Positions 1 through 10,286 of a stretch of 64,000 nucleotides of DNA are shown piece after piece. Location: assembly GCA_001931905.2 (NCBI GenBank), contig MSJI02000920.1, forward strand, positions 35,247 through 99,246. Direction: 5' to 3'. Numbering within the stretch: position 1 is the first letter of the stretch; each line of letters starts with the position of its first letter. Origin of the DNA: Cladosporium sp. IMV 00045 (taxonomy: Eukaryota > Ascomycota > Dothideomycetes > Cladosporiales > Cladosporiaceae). The position numbers and the translations under genes were made by a program. The notes beneath the pieces were generated by a model. That model saw nothing but the letters and a program-made list of their open reading frames with translations, did not search any database and was not told the origin of the DNA.

Positions 1-851
1 GCAGATCACAATTACCGCCACCTTCAAAGCCCGCATTCAGCACATACCAGCAGCACTATTCACCAGCCAAAGCGTCTCTTCCCAAACCTCCTGTGCCTGC
101 TTCACGACAAGCAAAACCCGCGCCAAATTCCGAGGAAGATCTTACAATTCCCTTCGACGTGGCTAAGCAGCAGATCGAGCTGCTACAGCTGTCCCTGCTC
201 CATGAAGCCTCGGGGGAGACACTCAGTCAATACTCAGACGACGCGAAGAGCAAGCTCGGAAAGAAACATGCAAAACTACGCCAAGAGCTCGAAGCCATCC
301 GCGCAGCCGAGACAGCGCAGCAAAAAGTGGCAAACCTAGCAGCACTACAAGCGTGGTGTCCTGACCCATCTTTTCTGGCGGAGAATCTACAAGTGCTCGC
401 GCGCGTACACAAGGACATCGTTGCAATCACACATCCGGATAGCAGATACACAGAGTTGCTCCATGCCTTTGAAGACTGGGTCGCTGGCGCCGAAGACACG
501 ATCTCAGGCCACACTCACAGCTTTGTCAAGCCGCTGCCTGGCTCGTGGAGGGAGGCACACGCATCTACTGCATTAAAAATACGCTCGTTACAGCGTGAGA
601 TGGCAACCCTATCTCCAGCGCCTGAAGAGGAGGGCGAGGGTGGCATGAGCACAAGTCTGCACGTTCTACTAAATTCGTGTCGATCACTAGTCGACGGTAT
701 TCTGCGCGAGTTGGACATGATGGCAAAGTTGGAAAAGGAGTTGCTTGGACAGGAAAACACAAGAATCAACAGCGCCGTGAGTGGGCTGAAGCTAGGTGAC
801 AGCTCTAGTAATGCTTGGGTGCCAGCGTGGCAGAAGACTGCGAGATCGTGA
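1..851 (+). CDS. 3' part of an unknown coiled-coil protein (5' end outside window)
   Basis: The frame is open from the left edge (first full codon at base 3) to a TGA at 849-851, so this is the C-terminal part of a longer gene, about 282 codons. The first 30 residues are Pro/Ser/Gln/Lys-rich and look disordered. The rest is mostly helical with heptad-like Leu/Ala/Glu patterns, including a segment with QIELLQLSLLHEAS. No signal peptide, membrane segment or catalytic motif is visible. The Leu/Gln-rich helical start recalls cytoskeletal or augmin-like subunits, but that is only an impression and I assign no function. It converges on the monooxygenase gene, with 169 bp between the stop codons. 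Confidence 0.7.
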   Translation, partial: RSQLPPPSKPAFSTYQQHYSPAKASLPKPPVPASRQAKPAPNSEEDLTIPFDVAKQQIELLQLSLLHEASGETLSQYSDDAKSKLGKKHAKLRQELEAIRAAETAQQKVANLAALQAWCPDPSFLAENLQVLARVHKDIVAITHPDSRYTELLHAFEDWVAGAEDTISGHTHSFVKPLPGSWREAHASTALKIRSLQREMATLSPAPEEEGEGGMSTSLHVLLNSCRSLVDGILRELDMMAKLEKELLGQENTRINSAVSGLKLGDSSSNAWVPAWQKTARS

Positions 852-1020
852 GATTGTTATTTCCTGTGGCTGAATTATCGTTTGCTTTAGGATACCCAGA
901 TTGAAGCGTTTAGAATGAAATGCATTATCTCTAGCAGAAAACAGTGACTTGCTCGATCTAGGAAGCGTCGTGCTTGCAATCATGAAGCCTTTCCATGAAC
1001 GCCAAATTGCTTCTTACTCA

Positions 1021-2429
1021 TCACGAGCTCAAGGACGCACGGTAGTACTGAGTAAAGTCATACATGACCGCATTCTGCTTCTATCGAACAAGTCAGCCAA
1101 ACATCTCAACTCACAAGCAGACCCTCGACTCACCTCGGCCATCTCCCTCGCAAACTCACGATCCGTTTCCGCCTTCCTGATCGCCTGGAAGAACTCATCC
1201 TTCTCTATATCTTCGGGCGCCGGACGCCACAACCGCTGCAGATTCCCGCTCGAAACCGGATCGATGACGTTCCAGTACATCTCCCTGCGGATCTCATCGT
1301 ACTTATCAAGAATAGAATCGTCTGCCTGCCCAGAGTGGATGCCATAGAGGCAGTCGAACAAGCCTCCGACGTCCGCGAAGCCGCCCGTTAGACCCATGCC
1401 GCCGCTGTGGAGGGGATGTCAGACTCGACCGATAGACTCCGAGTAATAAAGTCAAAACTCACAATGGATTGCACAGATGCGCAGCATCAGCAGCAAGCAA
1501 AAACCTGCCACTCCGGAACGTCTCCGCGCATCTCTGATGGATCTTGTAAGGGCTGAAGTTGACGATATTGTACTCGCTCGGCTCAGGGGCGCCTGGCACG
1601 AACTGCTTGAATTTCTCCGGTTGGCGTTCCAGCATCTCATCGCGTGTGAGATTGCCTTGCTCACCGTAGGTGATACGCAACAACCCGTCGTTGGCGATCT
1701 GGGCGATCATGGGGAAGTGCTCGGGGCTGACGAGGAAGTTGGTGCTTTGCCAGCCGTATTTGGATAGGCCGGGATAGTACGTCTGTGAAGGGGGAGGGTT
1801 AGCATTGGATCTTTGTGTTGAAGCAGTCGATTGAAAAGTCATACATTCGTCGCCACAATCTGCACATCCCAAGTCTTCCCAGGAAACTTGCCAGCTCCAA
1901 ACAGCTCCCTTCGGACCTTACTGTTGCCTCCATCGCATCCCACGATATAGTCAGCATGCATCCTCATCTCGCCCTTCTCAGTCTTCACATTAACATAAGC
2001 ACGCCCCTCATCCTGCCCCAGCCCCGTCACCTCATGACCCAACAACGTTTGCGCACTCTCGCAACGATCCAGATGAGACTGCAACAGCGGCAGCAAAGCA
2101 TCCAATGGCAACGAAAGCCGTCGATGCTCTTTCGGCATATCGTCGTCGATAATCTGGCAAATTTGCGTCCCGTCCGCATGCCGCCATGACATGCCGTTGG
2201 CGTGGAAAGCTTCTCTCTCGACATCTTCGAGGATCCCTGCACGGGCGAACTCGTGGAGTGATGGGAAACCGTAGTACGAGGCGCGTGGTTGCCGGTCGAG
2301 CTCATGACTTTTTTCCAGAACTGTGACTTTGATTCCTTTTCTGGCCAGAAGGAGGGAGAGGAGGAGGCCTGAGGGCCCGGCTCCGACTATGAGTATGTTG
2401 AAGTCATCTCTTGCTTGGGGAGAGGCCAT
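1021..2429 (-). CDS. FAD-dependent monooxygenase (PHBH fold), four exons
   Basis: Exons on the minus strand are 2429-1845, 1782-1463, 1404-1134 and 1080-1021, giving 411 aa. The N-terminus has the dinucleotide-binding motif [21 protein letters not shown], and the middle holds [15 protein letters not shown]. The FAD ribityl site [21 protein letters not shown] is rebuilt across the second intron, where the phase-2 splice restores Phe. Introns are about 52-62 bp with GT..AG ends. The last exon has only 20 codons and is needed for a sensible C-terminus, since reading through GTGAGT after GCCGAG gives an unrelated tail. Such enzymes hydroxylate aromatic or polyketide substrates with NAD(P)H and O2. 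The substrate cannot be told here and no biosynthetic cluster surrounds it. The start is the ATG at 2429, just before the Rossmann motif. Confidence 0.9.
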
Positions 2430-2799
2430 GGCTGTGAGTGATGGAACAATTGTTTGTATGGTATGTTGTTCGACACGAATGGAAGTTGACTGCACTTGTT
2501 ATTTGATTGCTTTGAGAGTTGGCCACCCTACTCCAGTGAAATCATATACTACTTCATGTGTAACGTCTCCGCACGAACTACTGCAGGGCCTCACATCATT
2601 GTGGATGCCCGGCAATTGAGTGGTATACACGATGCGGCACGGATCGAGGTTGTTCGCCGGTGCCGAGCGATGTCTCTCAGTGCACGCTTTCTCGTCCAAC
2701 CCTGATCCGCTCTCCCAACCAAGCAAAAACACCTTCCTGCCTCGCCTGCATTGTGGCATCGTTCAAGAAACAGCAGACAGAGCAAAAGCAAAAAGATAC
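2430..2799. other. Intergenic, promoter side of the monooxygenase
   Basis: This 370-bp stretch lies between the monooxygenase start and the tRNA-Thr gene. I see no convincing coding frame, repeat or RNA structure in it. It should hold the monooxygenase promoter, but no specific element can be named. Confidence 0.5.
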
Positions 2800-2872
2800 T
2801 GCCCTAAGACGGAGTCGAACCGGCGACCTCGTCATTACTAGTGACGCGCTCTACCAACTGAGCTATCAGGGC
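2800..2872 (-). tRNA. tRNA-Thr (anticodon AGT)
   Basis: Read on the minus strand, this is a 73-nt cloverleaf. The acceptor GCCCTGA pairs with TTAGGGC and the discriminator is A. The D-arm contains AGCTCAGTTGGTAGAGC, the anticodon stem CGTCA/TGACG encloses loop CTAGTAA (anticodon AGT), and the T-arm contains GGTTCGACTCC. There is no intron. The anticodon would be read as IGT after deamination and decode ACU/ACC threonine codons. Confidence 0.95.
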
Positions 2873-3359
2873 TTAATGTCCTCATTCAAGATCATCAAAG
2901 ATTGCTGGATGGCAATTGGCAGGATATGGTTTGTGTCAAATATATGCCATAGCCATGGTTCAGATAAGGTGCAGAGCAAAGGCGCTCAGCGAATGGGTCT
3001 AACAAGAACATTTTTGATGTTATGCTATAAAGTAGGGAGAAAATCTGTGTCTTTGGCGGCAAGTAAAAGGACTGAAACGCCATCTACCGCCAGCAAGATA
3101 GAAGCAGATTGTGCGCTCTTTGTATCACTACCCCGTAGATCGCTCCATTCTCTAGTTCTAGCTCTCTAAACCCATTCCCAACGATAACCCAATAGCCCAA
3201 GATGCAATTTCGATATAACGGCAAAGAAAAGAATAACGCCACACAAGAAAAGGAAAAGGGGGTATTTTCCCATTACCAAGATAAGACAAAACCAACCGCC
3301 ACCAGTCCCGAGAACAAAAGAAAAGATCGACAAACGATTATACAGCGACAAGAGCGTCC
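2873..3359. other. Intergenic, no feature seen
   Basis: About 490 bp lies between tRNA-Thr and the stop codon of the next minus-strand gene. It should contain that gene's 3' UTR. Nothing else is recognisable. Confidence 0.5.
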
Positions 3360-4496
3360 TCAAGCCTCAACGCTCTGCGCCAGGCTCTCCCGCAAAGAAT
3401 TGCACAGGTCGTCAAACCCGCTGACCACGTCCTGGCATTCGTTCTTGCAAAACCCATCTCTTATCCTCTGCTCCCAGGGACTCCTCGAGAGCTCCTCCCT
3501 GGCCGTGTCGGCGTGTTCTCGCTCGCGTCTCAGATCCGCGACCATCGTCTGGGTGGTCCGCAGGTGCCTCGAAGCCGCGTTTGTGGTCTGCTTGCCCATC
3601 TGCAGCGTGTCCGTTAACCCCGCGAGGGCTTGCACTGTCGCTTCCGTGTCGCGGCTTAGTTTCTGAAGGCCGATGAGCGCGGCTGTGTCCGGTCGAGGGA
3701 GCGAGGCGAGAAGCGTTTCTATGAGAGGGAGCGATTCTTCCACAGATTCCAGATCCAAAGGCGCGGAGAAGATGAAGGGCGAGTAGAGACTTGCGCCCAG
3801 AGTTTGCAGCGTCTTCGTCTCTTTCCCCAGATGTGTCGACATACTGTTTGTGCTTGTGTTGAGGCGCTGTGCGCCGGATTCCAACGCTGACTGGTTGCCG
3901 AGATCGTGCATGAGAGGGAGGACGCGCGCGATGAGCGGGTCGGCGGAGGCGTCTGAGTATTGAGCCATGCGGTGGACGGCGTTGATGCAATCTTCCAACT
4001 CTGGGGACAGACGTTCCTCGAGTTCGTCTTCTTCAGTCTCGTCGGGAGGCTTCTCGTTCTGGGCGAACGGTTTGCTGAAGTTCTTGATGTGTGAGGGTGA
4101 GTTCTTTTTCGAGGAGTAGGAGACATCTATGCCGGAATCGCGGGCGCCTTCGACCGTCTCGTCTTGTGTTTTTTGCTGTTTGTCGGCGCTGTCGAGCGCA
4201 TCTTCGGTCGTTCCTTCCTCGTATTCCTCATCATCCGAAAGCTGGTCAAGCTCGTCGGCGAGGTTGCCCATGCCACCACCGGTGCCACCTCCTTCCGCAG
4301 GCGTGGCAGAGTTTTGTGAGAAGTTGGACACAATCGAAGAACGATGCCTTGACCGTGGGGTTACTGGACTTCGATCGTGGTTGGAGGAGAAGCTGGAATT
4401 GCGCCTCCTGAGGTCTTCCCGGTACGAATTTGTGGGCGATGTGTCTATGGGCGTGATGTAGTTGTGTATAGGCGACAAGGGAGGTGTAGAGGCCAT
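3360..4496 (-). CDS. Unknown conserved-looking protein: disordered N-terminus, helical C-terminus
   Basis: A single exon of 378 aa runs from the ATG at 4496 (context ACAAAATGGCC, purine at -3 and G at +4) to the stop at 3360. An in-frame upstream ATG-like codon exists, but the Kozak context and composition favour 4496. Residues 1-90 are Ser/Pro/Arg-rich with SPVTP-like phosphosite patterns. Residues 90-180 are very acidic (QLSDDEEYEEG) with a Gly-rich spacer. From about 180 to the end the protein is helical with Leu/Thr/Gln heptads typical of coiled coils. No catalytic motif, signal or membrane helix is seen. The layout suggests a cytoplasmic or cytoskeletal scaffold, which is inference only. 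Confidence 0.8.
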   Translation of the reverse strand: MASTPPLSPIHNYITPIDTSPTNSYREDLRRRNSSFSSNHDRSPVTPRSRHRSSIVSNFSQNSATPAEGGGTGGGMGNLADELDQLSDDEEYEEGTTEDALDSADKQQKTQDETVEGARDSGIDVSYSSKKNSPSHIKNFSKPFAQNEKPPDETEEDELEERLSPELEDCINAVHRMAQYSDASADPLIARVLPLMHDLGNQSALESGAQRLNTSTNSMSTHLGKETKTLQTLGASLYSPFIFSAPLDLESVEESLPLIETLLASLPRPDTAALIGLQKLSRDTEATVQALAGLTDTLQMGKQTTNAASRHLRTTQTMVADLRREREHADTAREELSRSPWEQRIRDGFCKNECQDVVSGFDDLCNSLRESLAQSVEA

Positions 4497-5458
4497 TTTG
4501 TGTAGATCGTGACGGTGGTTGGGCGTATGCGTTGCGTGTAAGTGGCCTTTGCGGTGTGGCACCCGGACTTCGGGGTGGTGGTGGGCGTGAAGGTGGACGT
4601 GCGGGATTCGAGAGGTCTTATATTATAGTTCGTGAGGAGAGTCGTCAATTGTGCGGTTGTATGAGTAATTGGAGAATGGGATATTGGTTGGTTTGTTGAT
4701 TTTTGGCTTGGGTCGCCAAACAAAGTTCCCTAAAGTCCACTGCAGAAGGTAGTCACTGCTGTGCGCGGGCAGGGATATGTCATTTACCTGAAGCCGCGAC
4801 TTGCGCTCCGACTGCCTGACGAACCTGAGACAGACAACAGATACACCAAGACAATTTTACGTCACGCCAACTTTGAAAAATACATATATGCATACATATA
4901 TTCATCATTTAATGTATGAGCTGTGATTACATGACGAAAGCTCTTGATGCATGTCGAGCATATTGACCTTTGTTACACTAATGATTCAGATAAGAGCCTC
5001 GGCCATTGATTTATTTAGTGGAAGTTTAGGAACAGATCAGACAACATGTAGGTAATCAACTTCGTTAATATTGGTGCAGCCGTGAGGCTTTGATGCGTCT
5101 TCCTTTCTGTCGTGACAAGTAAATGGCAAGAGTCATCCTATGTCCAAACCCGCTATACGACCGAAAGACATATCAACAGGAAGCAGGAGAAAGAAGCTAT
5201 TAGAAGAAATATCGACGGCGGAAAAAAAAGTATGAAATGATATCGAATTGAGATATATGCCTCATCAGGTCATGTTGGGGTATTAAGGAAGAAAGGAAGA
5301 AAACGAACTACGAAAGGATCCAGAAAATAGGGCCAGCCTGTCATTATGTGCGTGGTATCATTCGTAAGTGTTCGAGAGAAAAGGCATGATCGTAATGGGA
5401 GAAGAGGAGAAGACGTTCGCCGGCGAAGAAGAGGAGACAGATATCCAGATCGTGTTCC
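4497..5458. other. Intergenic, no feature seen
   Basis: About 960 bp lies between two minus-strand genes. It should hold the promoter of the upstream-facing gene and the 3' UTR of the large methyltransferase gene. The middle (about 4850-5060) is AT-rich with TATATA-like runs. No ORF, repeat or RNA gene stands out. Confidence 0.5.
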
Positions 5459-8400
5459 TCACACACTCACAGTCCGTCTGCGAGTCTGGAGCGGCTTCTG
5501 CGCGCAGCAAATGAGCAAGCGGAAACTGGTTCCTTGCTTCTCACATTCGCGAAGTAAACCAGGTTCACGCCAGACGCTCTTGTCCGTCTCGAGGAGTTGT
5601 TGCTCGTAGCAAGTCGAGTACCACCAGCGGCCGACTCTGGCGACCATCTTCGTGATGCCTTCGTCGTTGGCGCGACCAGGTCCCACAAGCTGGCTGTTGC
5701 GGTTGTTCTGAAGCAGCGCTTCAAGACTGAGTTCTTTGTCTTGCGAATCGGTACTGCTGCTGTCGCTTCGGCCGATGCGGCTGTTGGCAGAACTTGAGGA
5801 ACAGCTTGAGCTGCGCATGTCATCGCTGCGAGGAATACGGCCTGCAGCGGGCACGCCGACTATGCAGCGCTGCACGTCTTCGAAGCCACGGCGACCGATC
5901 ATACGGACAAGGATGTCGCTGAGGTTGCGGAGGCTGATGTCCTGATCGCGCTGCTGCATACGTGTCTTGAGACCGCGAAGGACTCTGCGGCCTCGTGTGC
6001 CCATGTTCATCATGTCGATGTCAAGCGCGACTATTTCGAGATGTCCGCCAGGGCGCAGAACACGCTTGCATTCCAAAATGCAAGCTTGGTAGGTTTGCTC
6101 GGTTGCTGCCACTGGGAAGCGGAAGACAACAGCTGTGAAGAATCCTTTCGGGAAAGGGAAAGACGCGGACAGAGACGCGTGCTTGTAGTGCCGGTAGTTC
6201 GGAAGCGAGTCCCAGTCTGTACCTTCCTCGGAACCAGGACGGTCTATGCTGAGGTTGCATACAACAGCGTTCGGATAGGAAGCAGCAACATAGTGTGACC
6301 AGTCGTCTCCAAGGCCATCGACAACAAGAATCCGTGGTTCGTCAGCCAAGCGCACTTCGTTGTGAGCAGGGCTGAAAAGGATACGCCCGAATGACAGCCA
6401 CTTGCTGGTCATAAGAGCGCCGAATCTCAGGTTGGCGGTCGGAGGCTTTTGGTCTGATTCGCGCTCTTGGATGTCCATGAGTTTAGTGTCACGGTTAAAA
6501 CGGGTACTTGGAGTTAGGCTGATCTCTGAGTTGCGCGCATTCACCTCCGGAAGAGAAGCAGACCTAGAGTGCCTCGAGCTTCGGCTGTAGCGAGAAGAGA
6601 TGCTACCGCGATGCGTGGGGAGGCTGGTTAGGTGCTCTTGAGGGACGCTGAGGCGGTTCTGCGTGAAAGAAGAAGCAGTGCTGCGGTCACCGTAGGTGCC
6701 AACAAACCGGGCCAGTGTATCTGGAGTCAATGGAGAGACCGGTCTGCTCGTGAAACGATCATCCTGTTGCAGCTCGGCCAGAGCGAGGGCTTCGTGCTCT
6801 TCGGGCGCCATTGGCGAAACCGGAGGCTGTCTACGAGAGAAATCGGAGGAGTCGCGGTTCGGTACCCGCAGTGCCGCTGATGTCTGCTGCTGCTGAGGTG
6901 ATGGGCGCTCAAGATTAAGCGGAGCAGGCATGGCAGGGCTATGTTTATCATGCAGCATGTTGGCATACTGGAATGGAGCGCCTAACGACGAGCCCGCAGA
7001 TATGGGGGTCTTCTCAGGCATTACATCGTCCATCAAGTCGTTGTATTCGTTCCAGATATCATCATCCTGCGCATGTGCGGCCATCCAGTTTGAAGCACCA
7101 GAGCTGCTCGAAGAGTACGTCAATTCAGAGTTCTTTCGCGGCGCGAAGGTGATGAAATCGCTCCCAGCATAGAATTCGAAGCTCGACCTGTTTGTTGATG
7201 CGCTAGGTTGATCTATGTTGATACTGCTCTGATTGGCGGCTGATGCGCTGTCTGACCTGCCACTGGTACTCGAGACAGGTTGAGAGCCAGAGTCAATGTA
7301 GCTTGCAAGGTCGCGTATTTGATTGTAGAGCGAGCCTGGAGGTCGCACAGTGGGGCGAGGCTGACTGCTGACGAACGGACGAGAGAAAGAGTTATCTGGA
7401 AGACGTCTGTCGCGGTCTCGTCTCGACACGACCGAAGGGATTCTGCCCACAGGAGAGAGGCGAGGCTGTCGAGCGATGTCGTCTGATCGCGGCGTCTCAG
7501 GGGCATCGCCAGATCCTGGATCACTTCTGGTGTTACTCTGGTGTGTATGATCGGTGGAATTGGCTTTGCTGATGCGTTGAATTGCGACACTTCTCCAGGA
7601 GCAATGTGCATGCGAACGACTTGCCCTGGTTGCTTTGTCACAGCTGCTTGTGCCTGGAGAAGCTCGGGTGATTCTGTCAAGATCTGACTTGCCATGACAC
7701 TTGGCGACAGTCTCCGAGCGTCTGAGCTGTCACTCGCACGGAATGGAGCATTTGCTGGTGAGGGCAAGAGATTGGTGCGCTTGCTCTCAGAGGACAACAT
7801 TCTGGAATGTCGCTTTCCCTGGTCGAAGAGCTTGACGTTAACCTGTCATGGTCATGAATGATCCGCTCTACCTCTGCCAACTCGATTGGCTCCACAGCAT
7901 CGAGAATGCCCAGGTGCATAGCATCCTGGTAAGGTTTGAAAGGCGCTCCCAGCGGCTGTTCGTCATTTAAGGTCGCCTGTGCGTTGTGCTGGGAAGAATG
8001 GGCACGTTGAAAGAAATTCCATTTATGCTTGAGACGTGGAGCAGGCTGTTCTTTCTTCAGGGGACGGAGCCAGAGACCTTCTTTGCCTTCATGAGCTTCT
8101 TGTGGTGGCGTGGTGCTATCCGTTGGCGGATAAGCAGAGCTGTCGGCGTCGTAGCTGTCTAGCGAGGATGCTTGACTAGCGATGTTGGTATTGATGGGCA
8201 GTGGGATGCCCGATGCTTCTTGTTCACCACTGCTTATCCGTTCAGGTGACCTCGTGACTGGGGTTGAAAGGCAATCGGGGCCTTCATCTTTCTCTTGGTG
8301 CTCAGATTGCCCTTGTACTCCAGAATGGGGCTCAACGCAAGTTGTGCCATTGCCAGCAGTCATGGCAGGAGGTAGAAGCTGCGGCTCCGGTATATTGTCA

Positions 8401-10286
8401 GTTGACTGTGAGCTACTTGATTCCTCGCCTTTCGCAGCCCATATTTCGGTCCGGTTGCCGAAGCTGGCACCTCTTCCACGGAGTATCACAGGATTCAGAC
8501 GTTCCCGTAGAAAGTCGTCCATATCGGAGTTTTCTTCGCTAGTCGTGCTGCCTTTTCTGCCTGCGCCTTGCTTTGGAGCACCGCTCGCGCTACTGTCTGC
8601 ACTTGGCGAGCGGCTGAATGGTTGAGAGCTTGCGTTGCTGCTGCTTCGCCCACGAAAGCCGAATCTGGCATACTTTTCGTGTCCCGTGCCGGCTACGGGG
8701 CCCTTTCTGGGCTCTCGCTTTGGCTTTTCAGTCGGCTTGTCAATATTGGCCTTTGACTTTCTCGACAAAAAGCTGAAACGCGGTGATTTGGAAGGAGCCG
8801 GCGATGGTGGCTGGTTGAATGCAGGTGAGTCTTTCCTCAGCACCTTTGGGCGATCGGACGCAGCAGAGTCGGGTGTTGGTGGTTGTTTATGCTTCTTGGA
8901 CGAAGGTGAGGGCGAGAAGGCAGAGTCAACACGAGGCGAGCCTTGTTTAGATGATGACCTCGATGAAAATCCGAAACGACTCCTGAAGCTAGTTGAAGTG
9001 GCAGACCCGTTGGTGTCTTGCGATGGGGTCCTTTTGTGGTAGGTCGTATAATGAGGTGACAGATCACTGTGTACAACAGGTGAGGGACTATTCACGTTCG
9101 TAAGGCTGGGCGTTCGGTTTCTGCTGGGTCGTCTTGGAGGCAGGGTTGTGCTCATCCGTGAGTTGGTGGGAGCATCAACGTTTAGATGTGCAAGTTCGGG
9201 TGGTATCTGTACAACGCTGAGGGCGGGCTGAGTCTGGTTCAAGCACTTTCTCTGGGGTGCAGGAAGTCGACTTTGGCCGGATGGTTTGAGTCGATGTGAT
9301 AAAGGAGCAGTATCAAGCTTGCCTGATACTTTGCTCGAAGGTTTGCTGTGCTTGGCGGTAATTGTAGATTGGGACGATGAGTTGGAAGGTTGGCGAGCCT
9401 GCGGCAGGATTTTACGAGTAGCGTTGTCCTTGACAACATCCTTGGCTGGAGGTGTTGGGCGCGGTCGCAGTGGGCTGTTTGAAGATTGCTTGGGGTTTTC
9501 ATGGACAGCTGCAGCGATTCCACTGTGGTGAGACGAAGCGGAATTTGGCGTTGGGACGTGGCTGTAAGGCGAATCTGTACACCTCGTCGACGGCGTCGCA
9601 GAATGTGATAGTCCAGGCACAGGCGGCGTGATGTCACGAATCGGTGCTGTGTTCTGCGTATCTAGATTAGGCAGAAGTCTGCCAGGTGCAGCAGACCTTA
9701 GATACGAATCTCGGTATTCGTGTTTGCCAGTCGGGGGTAGTGAGATTCCCAACACAGCGTTGTCGAGCGAATCGTTGTAACTTTCACCGGGACTGTGCAT
9801 CGTTGCACGATCTACCTCTATTCTCGGGCCACGCGCTCGCATTTGTGATGTGTACGAATCGATCGTTGAAGGTTTTCTCCGCAAGCCATGCGATCTTGGG
9901 CTGTCGGGGGTACGTACAGACGAACCCGAGACGAGTGACGGAGTTTTGATAGCGGGAGGTGGTTGATGACCTGTGCTATAGCTGCCTCGCCGGGAGTATT
10001 GCGCAGCCGAGGGTATTCCCGAGTGTGGTGCCACTTGTGTCACAATAGGATCGAGGCGCGCAGCTGTCACCGAATGTGATGCTGTTCCCGTGTTGCCTTT
10101 GCGAGAGTACACCGCATGGTCCGAAGTTGGTACTCCCCCAACAGGCTTCCTAGGTACTCTCGAGATGTTCGGCGTGCTCTTACTCGAGCCTCGCTCGATT
10201 GCGCTGGCCTTGGTGGGAAGGCGACTTGGCGCCGCAGCATCTTGCTGTATAGGTGGTCGGTGATGAGACCTTCCTTGCGCCGACAT
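5459..10286 (-). CDS. Very large Ser/Pro-rich disordered protein with C-terminal SAM-methyltransferase-like domain
   Basis: The ATG at 10286 opens an uninterrupted frame to about 7843, followed by a frame used in 7800-7500 and a third frame open from about 7735 to the stop at 5459. The product is about 1,550 aa. The first 800 or more residues are low-complexity Ser/Pro/Arg/Thr sequence with many SP/TP sites and short basic patches. Near the C-terminus a folded region reads LGDDWSHYVAASYPNAVVCNL, then ECKRVLRPGGHLEIVALDID, the latter matching the post-motif of class I methyltransferases. A first intron of about 41 bp (GTTAAC..CCAG, near 7843-7803) and a second ending at ..GCTCGACAG (about 7470) would join the three frames, but these junctions are tentative. 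The substrate is unknown. Small-molecule or protein methylation are both possible, and the strong disorder suggests a regulatory scaffold. Confidence 0.75.
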
